DNA from: Gymnogyps californianus
Lineage: Eukaryota; Chordata; Aves; Accipitriformes; Cathartidae
Length of the DNA stretch: 64,000 nucleotides
Reading direction: 5' to 3'
Assembly (NCBI RefSeq): GCF_018139145.2
Contig: NC_059473.1
Span: 60,680,707-60,744,706 of the forward strand
A program made the position numbers and the translations under genes. The notes beneath the pieces were generated by a model. That model saw only the letters and a program-made list of their open reading frames with translations. It made no database searches and was not told the origin of the DNA. This document shows, in pieces, positions 1-32,000 of the stretch. Position 1 is the first letter of the stretch; every line of letters begins with the position of its first letter.

Positions 1-1171
1 TATTTTGATAAAAGAACGCATGCTACAGAGAACAAACTAAGGCATTATATGTCTTCACCATTGAAACAAAGGATTACAGGCTTTTGTAGACTATTTTGCT
101 GCACAGTCCAGAAGACAAATCTGGTGATCCATAAGATCTCTTGTTCATTCAGGTTAATTTTTCATTGAGTAAAACTTATTATGACAAATATATTAAATAT
201 TCCATTAAAATTAACTTTTCCTAATTTCTTGTTGTTTGGGGTAAATAATATTCAATTACACTTGCAAATCCTCAGATAATCTATTATAAAAACATTGTTC
301 AGGCTGTAATTCCCACTTCATATATCACATTCTGTTGCCTTGTTGTGGGAGTTTTTTTGACTGAAAAAAGACAATGACTGGATAGGTAATCTATTAAATG
401 CTGGACAGCTGAAGTTATAGCTGTATAAATAAGGTAGTGGGAGGTAAACTAGAAAGGCAGTCTAGAGTGAGTCAGAAACCCTGTGTTAACTGCCTACATA
501 ACACTTTTACTCTGTGCCAAATGCCAAGCAGCTTACTCTAGCATATCTTTTAAGATATGCTATTGTGCACTTTATGTATTTGAAAATATGCTATTTGTTC
601 CTGCAGTTATAAGGAAACCAAAGGTGTTTTCTGACAGGGAAGCATTCCTCTTAATGTATGACATGCCCCTATTTGTTCTACTTCAAAAAAGAAAAAAAAA
701 CCCCAAACTTCTCATAGCTTACATCCATTTGCAATCTCATCTTGGATACTTTCCATTACTATTCACGTCTGACCTTGATAAGATTACATAAACATTTTTA
801 CAAACACAACATCAACAACTCAGTCAAGATACTCTGTCCTGTTTAAGAGAGGACTAGATCCTCTAAGTACTTTTATCTGCCTACCTTATAAGCACTTCAA
901 CAAAAACCATGGCTCTCACTGCAGCATCTTAAAGGAAGTATTATTTCTTGTAACATTTGGAAAATGCCAGCCATACCTATCAAAATACATCTAACATGAC
1001 ACAAAATATTTACGTAGTGATTTCAAAATACTAGTCAAAAGACTAGCGACTCAATGAGACACAGAACCAAAATCCTGCATGCTCTCTACATTATAAATAC
1101 ATAATTTGGAAAAAACCTTATCTTGTGATCAAAACAAGTGATCTTTAACACAATTAACAAAACAGTCTTAC
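1..1171 (-). other. PEX3: PEX3 intron 3 (partial)
   Basis: This is AT-rich non-coding sequence downstream of PEX3 exon 3. I looked on the minus strand for the next exon, expected to encode a PSNKLEIWEDLK-like peptide, and did not find it. Short open frames here have no recognisable similarity. No repeat was identified. Confidence 0.7.
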
Positions 1172-11355
<10,184 letters not shown>

Positions 11356-11484
11356 CCTGCGCGCCCGGCCCGGCCGCCCCTCGCCTCCCCGCGTCGGCGG
11401 AAGGGGCGGTGGCAACGGCCCCGCCCGCGGTGCCTCGCCGCCCGGCCCCCCGGAAACACCGCCCGCGCTCCGCCGGTGCCGGCC

Positions 11485-21992
<10,508 letters not shown>

Positions 21993-23205
21993 CCCTATGC
22001 TGTTGGGAGACAGAAACTTACCAAAAAATGATACGTGAAGGTTTCTTCAGCATCCCTCTTTTTTTAAAATGTACAGTCCAATTTAACTATGTCTAATGTT
22101 CTGTACAGTTTTTTACTAGTAGGACACTTACTACCTGTTCCTGCGTTTCTGTGTATGTGATTTCTTGTTATCATACATGATCAAACAGAAGAAAAAGTGG
22201 CTGTTTTTAGAAAGAGGAAAATTTATGGTTCAAGTTCACTTGTTTACAGCCAGATGGATCCATTGAAATGATGCCATTCTGTACAGCACATCCTAGAATA
22301 TTTTCTTTCCTTCTGTCTGTGGAGAAGCATCTTGTTTTTCAACAGTAAATGTTTGCTTAGGCAAGTAAGTAAATCTCTTGGAAGGTTACATTTGTAAGAC
22401 CACGGTCCTCGTGTGTATATTTAATCAAAAGGCATATAAGGAATTGTACAGTCCTTGAAGACTTGAGATGAGACCATTGTAACGGTTCTTCATTGTTGTT
22501 TTTACACCCCCTCTAGCATAAGCCACGTTTTCAGACATAACTTCTGAAAGTCACATGCATATGTAAACAGGTATATATGCAGAATCACATGTCTCAGTTT
22601 GTGTATGCTGTTGCTTAATAAGTGTAAGCAAGCATCACTTGGCTGCACAGCATCTTCATACCAAGTTGTGGAGAAACTCTCCACAACTCTTTAGACTGTC
22701 CACTCCTCTTGTGAATATTAGCATAAGAAATGCTTTATCGTTAAGAATCCACTAAGAAGTTGAAGTTGTTCTCAGCTACTAAATTACAGTAACTGAGATG
22801 GGCAGACACATGTGAAAACCAGGAAATGAAATTGGTAATCGTATGAAGAAAATATATTTGAGATATTTATATTTTTGTAGCGTTGGTCGGCTTTGTCATT
22901 TCCATGTACTTTGCTTGGCCATGCAGTAATTTATAATCCAGAAGAGGGCCTTACAGTTCCACTAATGAATTAAGAATACAAGTACAGTTCAATCTTGATT
23001 ATATACCTCTTAGTGGATACTTATCTTAGGCATGAAACTGTTTGTAGTTTATTTGGCTGATATTCAGAAATTTGAGAAATGCCCTAACTTTTTTTTTTAA
23101 TGTAAAAGAGTGGTTAGAATTCTATAAAAATATATGACTATAAAAACCGAATACAATTAAACCTTTTAGATATTTCAAATAAATACTTTCAAAAGTTTTT
23201 TAAAA
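21993..23205 (+). other. ADAT2: ADAT2 3' untranslated region (probable)
   Basis: The AT-rich sequence after the TAG stop contains a perfect 11-bp stem with a 3-nt loop at 22664-22688. The first canonical AATAAA that I see is at 23178-23183, so cleavage near 23,195-23,205 is likely. Further AATAAA hexamers, such as 24081-24086, could support a longer form. The end is inferred, not observed. Confidence 0.55.
23178..23183 (+). terminator. ADAT2: Candidate polyadenylation signal of ADAT2
   Basis: A canonical AATAAA lies about 1.19 kb after the stop codon and is followed by T-rich sequence within 30 nt. The choice over later hexamers is by position only. Confidence 0.45.
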
Positions 23206-24274
23206 AAGCATTACTTTGTCACCATTGCTTCTAATAGCTTAGAATTTGTATTTTGTATATTTACTTATTGTTTACAAAGTGACATGGGAAAGAAGCATTT
23301 TTACGATAATAGCTATTTTCAGAGTTTAGAAATAGTATTCCTTTAACTTAAGCCCTTTAACTGACGTCTGTGACCTGTCCTAGTCTCCTGACCGTTACTT
23401 ACAGCACTCTTTGAGTCTTTTCCTTTCCGTAAGCAAAAGAAGTTATGACTGTGTTTGTAGATGTCATCAGCTTCAGAGCTCTGAGGGCTCATGAACCAGA
23501 CAGCTAAGCTGGAAAAGCTGTTTAGGAAAAAACCATTTTTAATGACTGCGATGGCTTTATTGGAAAGAAACGGTCACACCTGTGGTTATGGTATTTGGCT
23601 GGTGATATAAGATAGCTATTTATCTATACAGATACAGACATTTAGTTCTCAAGTGGACCATAATTTTCTTATACCTTGAAGAAGTCACTGAAGTCCAAAT
23701 TTAAAGGAAGACGTTAGACTTCTGGCTTGTCACTGACATCAGTGACAGTAGGAATTGGAGCCTACATATTATTTTGGACCAGGACCTAAATCTCTCAGCA
23801 CCTGTTCTTCTGCAGAGGGGCTAGGAACGCTTTCCTTCCCCACTGCCTTCTTTCAAAGAAGAGCGTTGTTAGCATTTGGATAGTGTGACAGTAGGAGCCA
23901 TGTAAATAAGTAGAAAGATTACTCGTAGTAGGACGAAACACACTTCAAAAGCTGTGTCCAATTCTGCAATCCTTAAAAGTGGAACAGAAATGTTTTGTAA
24001 CAGGAGTCAGTGGTAACCTGTCACTTAAAAAACAGTTTAAGTCCTGCTCAAAGCCAAAAGAGACTGAAGAGGGTGACAAAAATAAAAATTTCTCTTAAGA
24101 GAGTGATCAAGGGTAATAATGTGCATCTCAGAAAAGGAACATGAAAGAGGAATAGCATAGCAAGCTAAAAAGTACTGTATTACAGAAAGGTTATAAAAGA
24201 TGCTTCTGTTTACTATTTACTGTAATGTGTGAGCAAAAAAACCCAGTCTAGTATTAAAGAGGCACATTTGGATG

Positions 24275-24371
24275 TGTGGGTTTGTTTTTGGTTTTTGTGG
24301 GTTTTTTTGGTTGGTTTGGGGTTTTTTTGGTTTGTGGGGGGTTTTGGGGTTTGGTTTTTTTTTTTTTTTTT
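24275..24371 (+). repeat. G/T-only simple-sequence tract with G-run clusters
   Basis: Apart from a few starting bases, the tract is composed only of G and T, with several runs of three to six G separated by T runs, ending in a long T run at about 24355-24371. The complementary strand is a C/A tract of the kind often left by decayed A-rich tails. The G runs could form a G-quadruplex. Confidence 0.8.
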
Positions 24372-27300
24372 GAAGTGTAATAATTAGCTTGGGGAACAAA
24401 CTGCTAAAAGATTACACTGAAAGCAAAAATGTAGCCCATTCTCCTTAAAATCCTATTACTTATGTGAGTAAGAACAAATGCAGAAATGCAGATATTTTTA
24501 TAAACGAAAGAAATGAACTCGTGTTTGAAGACAAGCCGCTCATCAGAGCCGCGGCATGACATCTCGACAACTGGCACGCGTGCGGCCGTCTCCTCCTCCC
24601 TCCCTGCAAACGGCCAGGCTCTCACCACGGTAGCAGCAGCTCTGGCAGCGGGAGCCCACGGAGGCTGGTCCTGTTGGCCTCCACTTGCCGCTGCCCTCAG
24701 AGGTGTGCCTGGGGCAGTTGTCCCTGTCTGATGTGCTGCAGCTCTTCCTAACCATGAGCTTTGAGTTTGTCAGCGTTGTTCAGCGTCGGATTCACAAACC
24801 CGAGCGCTCCACAAGAAATTATGGAGATCCTGGGTAGAAGGCTCTAGGTTCAGGCTCAGAGAAACATCTCCATGGCTAGGCTCAACAACGGGGCTGGAAG
24901 AAGGCAGGAGGCAGCCACGACAGTTACAACCTGCTGAGCTGACCAGTTTCAGTGCTCCAGATCAGAAAATGAACTGAACAAGAAAGAGAATTGGAGAATA
25001 CAGAAAGAAGAATGTTAGAAAAAGAACTGAACTGTTCTTGGAACACTTATTCAGCAAGAAGGAGACAGTTGCTCATGGCTGCAGGAGCATAGGCTTGGCT
25101 TTTAACTGTTGCTACCAAATCAAGTCCTGCAGCAAACTGTGCAAGAGGCACCCTGGGAATCAGCTGAGGGGTTACACAGCCTGGAAGAAGTGTTGCTGTC
25201 TGATTGCTGGGGACCTAGGTCTCAGGCTTTGGCTCTAGCCCTAAAAGAGCGTCAAGAGCAACAACTTTAATTGTTACTGCCACCTGGAAAACTCAGAGCA
25301 GCGCCTGATAAATGATGCTATTCATTTTCACAGTGCTTTTACTTATTTTTATCTATTTGTGTCTAGGTTGCCACATAGCAGGCCTCGAGAGCAGCAGTAA
25401 ATATATTCAACTGGTTTATTTAAAGAAGTTTAAAAGCTTCACATCACCGTTTTTCCCTTGCTGCTTGATAAACAAATACATAAGGCTTCAGCGTTACATT
25501 TACCTTGGACTGCATTTTTGCCAGTTCATCACAGGTAAACATGATTTTATTATTTCAGCCTTTGGTTTGCTTGTCAATAGTCTGACATCAAAATATATTG
25601 AACCAGCTAGGAGGGCAAGAAAGCAAAACAACACGGCTTTGTCTCTGCTAAACCGATTACAATTGACAATCCAAGGCTATAATAAATATGTCTTGTGACT
25701 TGCACGCTAGAGGAGAGCCTGAATTTAAATTATAGCTTTGGGTTTTGAAATGCTCACTGATCCATTCCATTCCCATTAAGAGTGCCTTCCGCTCTGCAAA
25801 ATTAAGTGATATCTTTACATGACAGTTTAATTTAATTAATTTATTTTTCAATATGTACATTTATGGAGTTTCTCCATTAAGCTTTTGAAATGTCTGTAGG
25901 TCCTGTGCATTAATGTAAATGTGCCATGGCCCATAATTACCTTTGGCAGGCTTAGGGCACTGATAAAAAGATTATATTTTTAAAAACTAAAGTCTTCAAA
26001 CTTCCCCAGTGCTTGGCAGGAAATCTATTTCTGTGTTTTATTTGGAGCAAGGCTGGGGAGCCTGCAGCCAACAACTCCAGTGTAGGCAGTAACTGTTACA
26101 TTTTAGAAGAAAATACATTTGACGCTAAATGAGAGAAGGGGAGAGGAAGACAATTAGTGTGAGAGTACTAGAAGCAGCTGTTTATTTGTTTTGCATTGTG
26201 GCTGCCAATATATACTCTTATCATTAAAGTGCATCTAGAAATGGGGTATTTTCTATGAAATTATTTCACAAAACATGGATCTTTGTCTTTTTAAGGGGCT
26301 GCCCCAAAGTGAGTTTCTCTTCCTTTTCCACAATAGCTCAGCGCTAGCCAAGAATGCTGGATTCTCCCCTTGCCTCCTCCTCCCTCCTTTCTAAAAATGA
26401 ACTTTTCAGGGAAATATGGAATTCAGAGAAGTTTGAAGGAGAGCAGATGGCCAACAGTGATCCAATAGGATGTAAAACTTCAGTTAGGTAGTCACTTGGC
26501 AGGCAAGTACAAGTGAGCCCGTGATGTTTCCATAGTGATGTTTTCACATGGTGCCTTCCTTTTGTCTTCTAAAAATCTAAGTGATAAAAAAAAAAAAAAA
26601 AGGAGGGCTAAAATAAAATGAAGGGCTCTGTAGACCTGAACGTTTAGCGTGGTATAATTAACTCTGCCCTTCCCAGGGACAGTGACTTGGGCTTGTTGCT
26701 GCTTTCTGGCTGAAGAGTAATGCACTGACCTCAGCTACGGTCACACTCACCAGCCTCAGTTGCTGTGGTGCTTGTGGGGGTCGCCCATGTTGCTGGATAA
26801 AGCAGGGACAGCTTCTGAAATTAAGATATGACTCAGATTGTAGCGCTCTTGGAGGGGCAATTGCTCGGGCACTGATTTTTGTGGTGTCAGGATTTCACAT
26901 TTACGCATGGGGGAAGGTTTGCCGTGGCACTTCTCTAACCTTCAGAGCTTTCTCTACATGCAAGGAGGCAGTGTAATAAAAATTGACACTTCCCATGACT
27001 TCGATTCCTACTTTCTCTTTTGAAGTCTGAGAGGTAGCCATTACAGTCACGTTAATTTGTGAGTATATAAACAACTGCCATTATCTGTGCAGCCATATTG
27101 TGCAAGAGAAACAAGATTTGTAGGGAGAGGCAATATCTTTTATTCAGCCAACTGATAGAAAAAACAGGCAAGCTTTTCAACAACCAGCCATAGGGACACT
27201 GAGTTCAAAAGCTTACCAGCTTTTTCCACACACCTAATGAAAGTAAAACAGAAATAAGTAAGTGCATGTTTTATATACCATCTCCCTGTAAACCTTGCTT

Positions 27301-29011
27301 AAATCTGGACAAATTTGACTATCGGCTAGTTTGAGCAGGAAAAGAGGTTGTAGGAGACTGGACTTGTAAATTCTGCTCCTAACTCCCCAGCAGACCCCTC
27401 TGCTGCCTCTGCACAGACATGTCAGCACATGTGCCAGCACTTTGTGAGGACCCAATGCAATTTTCCCTTCCCAAAAGCCTCCCAGCGAGGTGCTGAATGC
27501 AGCAGCTCATTTACTGAGCCCCTCACCCCTGAGCAGGGAGACTCTCCTGAGGAGAAGCAGCTTCCTAGTGGGAGTGCTGTGGGATAGGAGGAGAGAAGTT
27601 CACATTACCTGTGGTTTACGAATCCCAGCATGAACTCCCCTGAATGTCACAGTACAAGCAAATGAAGTCAGTTTAGCCTGGGAACAAAGTTACCTAGCTG
27701 CCCTTCTGTGCTCTGGCCTCACCCATACACTCAGAACTCCCAGGGAAAGAAACCCTCTGCTTGTGTAGTGGCCAGCCTGTTATTACCAAACCTGACCCTG
27801 GAGACAGCAAATACTTGCTTTTTTAAGAAATTCGTTTTCTTACACTCCGCAACTTCTTTCCAGTCACGCTGTGCAGCACTTGTACTGGCAGCACCGGCAG
27901 TAGCCTGAATGAATCATGCAAAACCATACCTGTTTAGTGCACTTTTTAATGTTTAAATGTGTTTATCCCATCAGGGAGCTCCATCAGGATGCTCGAGCTG
28001 CCAGTGACAATGGGGAGGGCTGAAAGCTCTTGGCCACGGTTGCAATAAAACCTTGATTACTTACAATGTAGGGCACTTCAGTAGCATTTCCACCACAGGG
28101 AAGATCTAGCAACTTTGGCGTGGGCAGCTATAGCTCAAGGAGTTTCAACCTATGGATTTACCTATAGATTTACAGAGTCCTTGCAGTGCCGCTGTGCCAC
28201 AGAGGGCAGTTAGGGAATGGCATTGCAATGGGTTGGAGCTGGGCCAAGTGGAGTGGCTCAGACTCTTTCCCATCTTTACCTTCACCCTGTGCTGTGGGTG
28301 TTTCCTCAGTGCTTGCTCACTTCACTGTGTTGTACTGAAAGTTTATTCAGTTTGTTCCTGCAGGTCTTAGTCCAGGTAGGGTGAGTCTTTAATCCTCCTT
28401 TATACCCTGCAGCAGAGCTACGGAGCGCTCCCATTTGGAGTCACCTGCCTGTTCATTTCCGATTTCAGACCGCCATCGGGCAGCTCTATTCAGCAGCCAT
28501 CAGCACTTGCCCGTGCGCCAAGGCTGTAGTTACAAACCTAACTCCAAGATATCTTTGTGTCTGGTCCCATGCCGAGTTCAACCCAGCTGTACGGAGGAAC
28601 GTGCCTCCCTATCGATCTCGCCCGGCATTTTTTTCATTTTGCGCCCTCTTTTCTCTCCTGCTGGCCCCCGAAAGCAGCGAGGAGCTGCGCTGCGTAGCTG
28701 AGGAGCAGCAGTGGTGAGGAGCCTCTGCCCTCCTGCCTTTCTGCTGCTCCAGCTAGAGTAACAGCAGCCTCCAAGAAGGAACAACCCACAAGGAGCCTAA
28801 AGAAACAGCAATCTGGCATTAAGATGTGTATATAGTTGCCATTTGTTAAACTGACAGATGACATGCAGCCCCTATTCATTTTTTAAAGCTAAACACTCTC
28901 TTGAAATAAAGTCTTTGCCATTAGTCTTAAAGCTGATTTCCAGCCCAGACAGGGCCAGCTGTGCTTTCACACATTTCTGGGCACAAGATCAGATTCCTAG
29001 CAGTTATATGA

Positions 29012-29028
29012 TTTTTTTTTTTTTTTTT
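29012..29028. repeat. T homopolymer (17 nt)
   Basis: An uninterrupted T run in intergenic DNA. No retroposed sequence was identified beside it. Confidence 0.85.
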
Positions 29029-32000
29029 GCAATGAACTGGACATTTCATGAACAATAAACAATTACCTGCCTCCCAGATGATCTTGGACTCTACCTTTAT
29101 TTTTTTCCCCTGCTACCTTTCCATGTATAATTCTTTATACAAGAAAAAGACATAGAGTTTTGACAAACAGTTTTTAATCAACTTGAATTTCATCATCTGC
29201 TACCTAGTCCCACTCATCTACATTTTTATGTATCTACAATAACAAGGTGCCAAAGGGAAGCTCCAAACACCTAAAATGTATTCATGAGCAACAAAGACTC
29301 AGCTTTCTTAGAGACAAATAGCTCAGACATTATATTTTAGGAACAGTTAAGAGTGCGAAGGGACTCAGCTCATCCAACTCAAAAGCACAGAAATCATGGT
29401 AAAGACACAATATTCCTTTACACCTTCAAATCGCTGTCAACACTTTCAATAGCTTACTTTGATAACTTCCATTTCCAACTCTAGAAATACTCAGAAGAAA
29501 TAGGTGCCCAAACTTTATCAAAATTGTACTCTTAGACAAGTCATAGGCTTCTTCGTCAGTTTTATTGATAAAGGTCCAGAGAACTCATCTGACTGTTGCT
29601 TATTTAATCTCTTTTCAAAGCCATTCCATTTTAACACTAGGATGTCATTCCACTACTGCTAAGCTGCCACTTCAGCTTATTTTTGCACATAAAAAAGCAA
29701 AAATTAAGCCTTCTAATATGCAGAAAAATTGATAACTAGATATCTACCATTGACTGAAGGGAGGGAAGCACCTGCCATGGGTGTACGCCAGTCACAAGCA
29801 TGTAGAAGGTAGCATAGTTTCATCTCGCATCCTTTCAATGATTAAACTAAGGTTGGCAAAAGGTAAAGTGTCCTGACAGATGCTTTCTCCAGCAGCTAAG
29901 GCAAGAGAAGCTGAGAGTGTGACCAGCAACCCTCTCACTCTGCATGAGATTTGCCAGGAGTCACAGCCACACGGGAGCCACAAGAGGAACAAGAGCCTGC
30001 AGAATGTTTGAGTCACAGGGACGCTTTCTTTCTTTAAGTTAAAAAAAAAAAATCTTAAATGATTTACATATGAATTGCTTCTAATGAGGACACACAAGCT
30101 CAGTTTTCCAGCAGACTTTCAACAAGGCCAAAATTAAGGATACAATTACATGGCAGAATACTAGACTGAGATCTTGATGGTTTTTATGTCAACAGTGAAG
30201 TCAGCCACTGCTGGTGGGTGGGAAGCAGCTCTCTTTAGGGATGTTGAGCTGGTTGATTTTCTGATTACTTCAGAGAATTTTAAAAATAGCAAATTATAAT
30301 AACAGGCCTATAGACTCTGTAGCAGCTTTCTGATTAATGTGAACCTCAAGATATATGCTAAGTTCTTGTCTGTAAGGTATGCTGTTCAGACATTTTCTAG
30401 ATGCTATTTTAACCTGTGTCTTCTGAGTCACATTAGTCAAAAGAATTGGCCTGTAATTTAATTATTGCAAATGGTGCATCAGTGAGTTATTTCCTAGGAA
30501 AGAGAGTTAAGAAAACCCAACACTGCAATTAATGCTGAAATGGAACCCTTTTGCTTTGGCCTTTCGAAAATTTTTCCGTATGACAGGAGCCAAGTGAGAC
30601 TGAAAGAGTTTAGAAAATTCTATTAGAAAGTCATCTTCACCCAGAGCTTTCCCAGAGACCAGAGGTTTTATGACTCCTTTTTATTTCTTCCTCTGCTTTG
30701 GGACTACCTAACTGTTCCCTAATTTCCTGCAGAATTATAGGTATTTCCAATTTACTTAAGAGACCTTGAGTCTGTTCAGCTGTGCAAATGACTCAGATTA
30801 GTTAAAGGATTTTAGAACTCAAAAGAGATGTCCTTAAGGTCCACAGGGTTTGTAGCTTGTACAACAGATGACCACGCACAGGAATCACGTAACACCCTGT
30901 GCTTGCATTCCTTGCTGAACTGTACTGCCAGCAGTTCTCAGACATTTCCTCATGGCTCTTAATTTCTGTTTTTCTACCATTTTGTAAGGAAAGGATTCTC
31001 CACTTTTGCTTCCCATAGAAATGTAAGTACAATACAGTTGTGCACCTGAGTCCCATTAAGCAAGAGGCCCTCACTGTATTGCTTCCTCATAACCATGCAG
31101 CTTGGTAATTTAGAACAGTAACATTTGGGACCTGAGCAGATTAATCAACAAAATCATCAGCATAAAGGATTCTCGGTGGAATTCAGAGACTCTCCCAAAC
31201 TGAGGCAAGGAACCTGGAAAGGTTTTTAAGCCCTGTTATATCCAAAAGCACTGTGAGGTGAAGAGCATAGCAAGTTCTCTGATCCACCCCTCCAACCTTC
31301 CTTCTATACCGTCATCTTTTAACTCCCGTGTTTATGTTGTGGGTACTTCGGGCCATCCACACTCTACAGATGAAGAGCAGGCCTTGCTGCACATGCCAGT
31401 GGGCTGAAATATAGTCTGCCCATGCCTGACTCCTCCAGACCACCTTAGACACACGTTAAGGTGGCGAGCATGCCTGGACTTTTCCCTTCAGAGATCTCCA
31501 GAACATAGCCTGCGGCCATGCAGTGTAGGTGCCATAAGCTGTGCAGATGGCACACAAGGTTTGAACTTGTGAATGAACGTAAGACCCCTCTTATAGACAG
31601 TTGAGCTATACTGTGCGTGAGGACTCTACCACTTAGCAACTGGTAGCTGAACTAGGCTACCATTGCATTAACACTTTCCAAGTAGCGTCCTCCAGGGATA
31701 GTGCTTCACGTAATCTATGAAATATTCAAGTGATATTTCAATTTGGCCTATAGAGTGCGCTTATCTTCTTCCTGACAAAAGAAGAAGATCAGAAATAGCG
31801 GGGAATAGGAAAAAAAGTCATGGAAAGGAAAAATGCAAATAAGCCTGAAAGATATGGCAAGTCAAAGTGCCACAAATGCAAAATGCTAATATGCAACATT
31901 ATTAAAGCCTTGATCCTGTGAAATGTGTAGGGCACGCGTGAGAGCCCGTTTTACTTACAAAGAAAACAGTCCTATTTCCAATACCTTTATCTTCTAACTT

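Noticed and set aside
1..1171. Search for PEX3 exon 4 to the left of exon 3
   Set aside because: No minus-strand stretch encodes the expected conserved peptide between acceptor and donor sites, so the exon is placed outside the window.
25312..25698. 128-codon hydrophobic plus-strand frame starting with a signal-like segment
   Set aside because: The leading Leu/Ile/Phe-rich run reflects T-rich DNA. The rest matches nothing that I know and no upstream promoter feature is evident.
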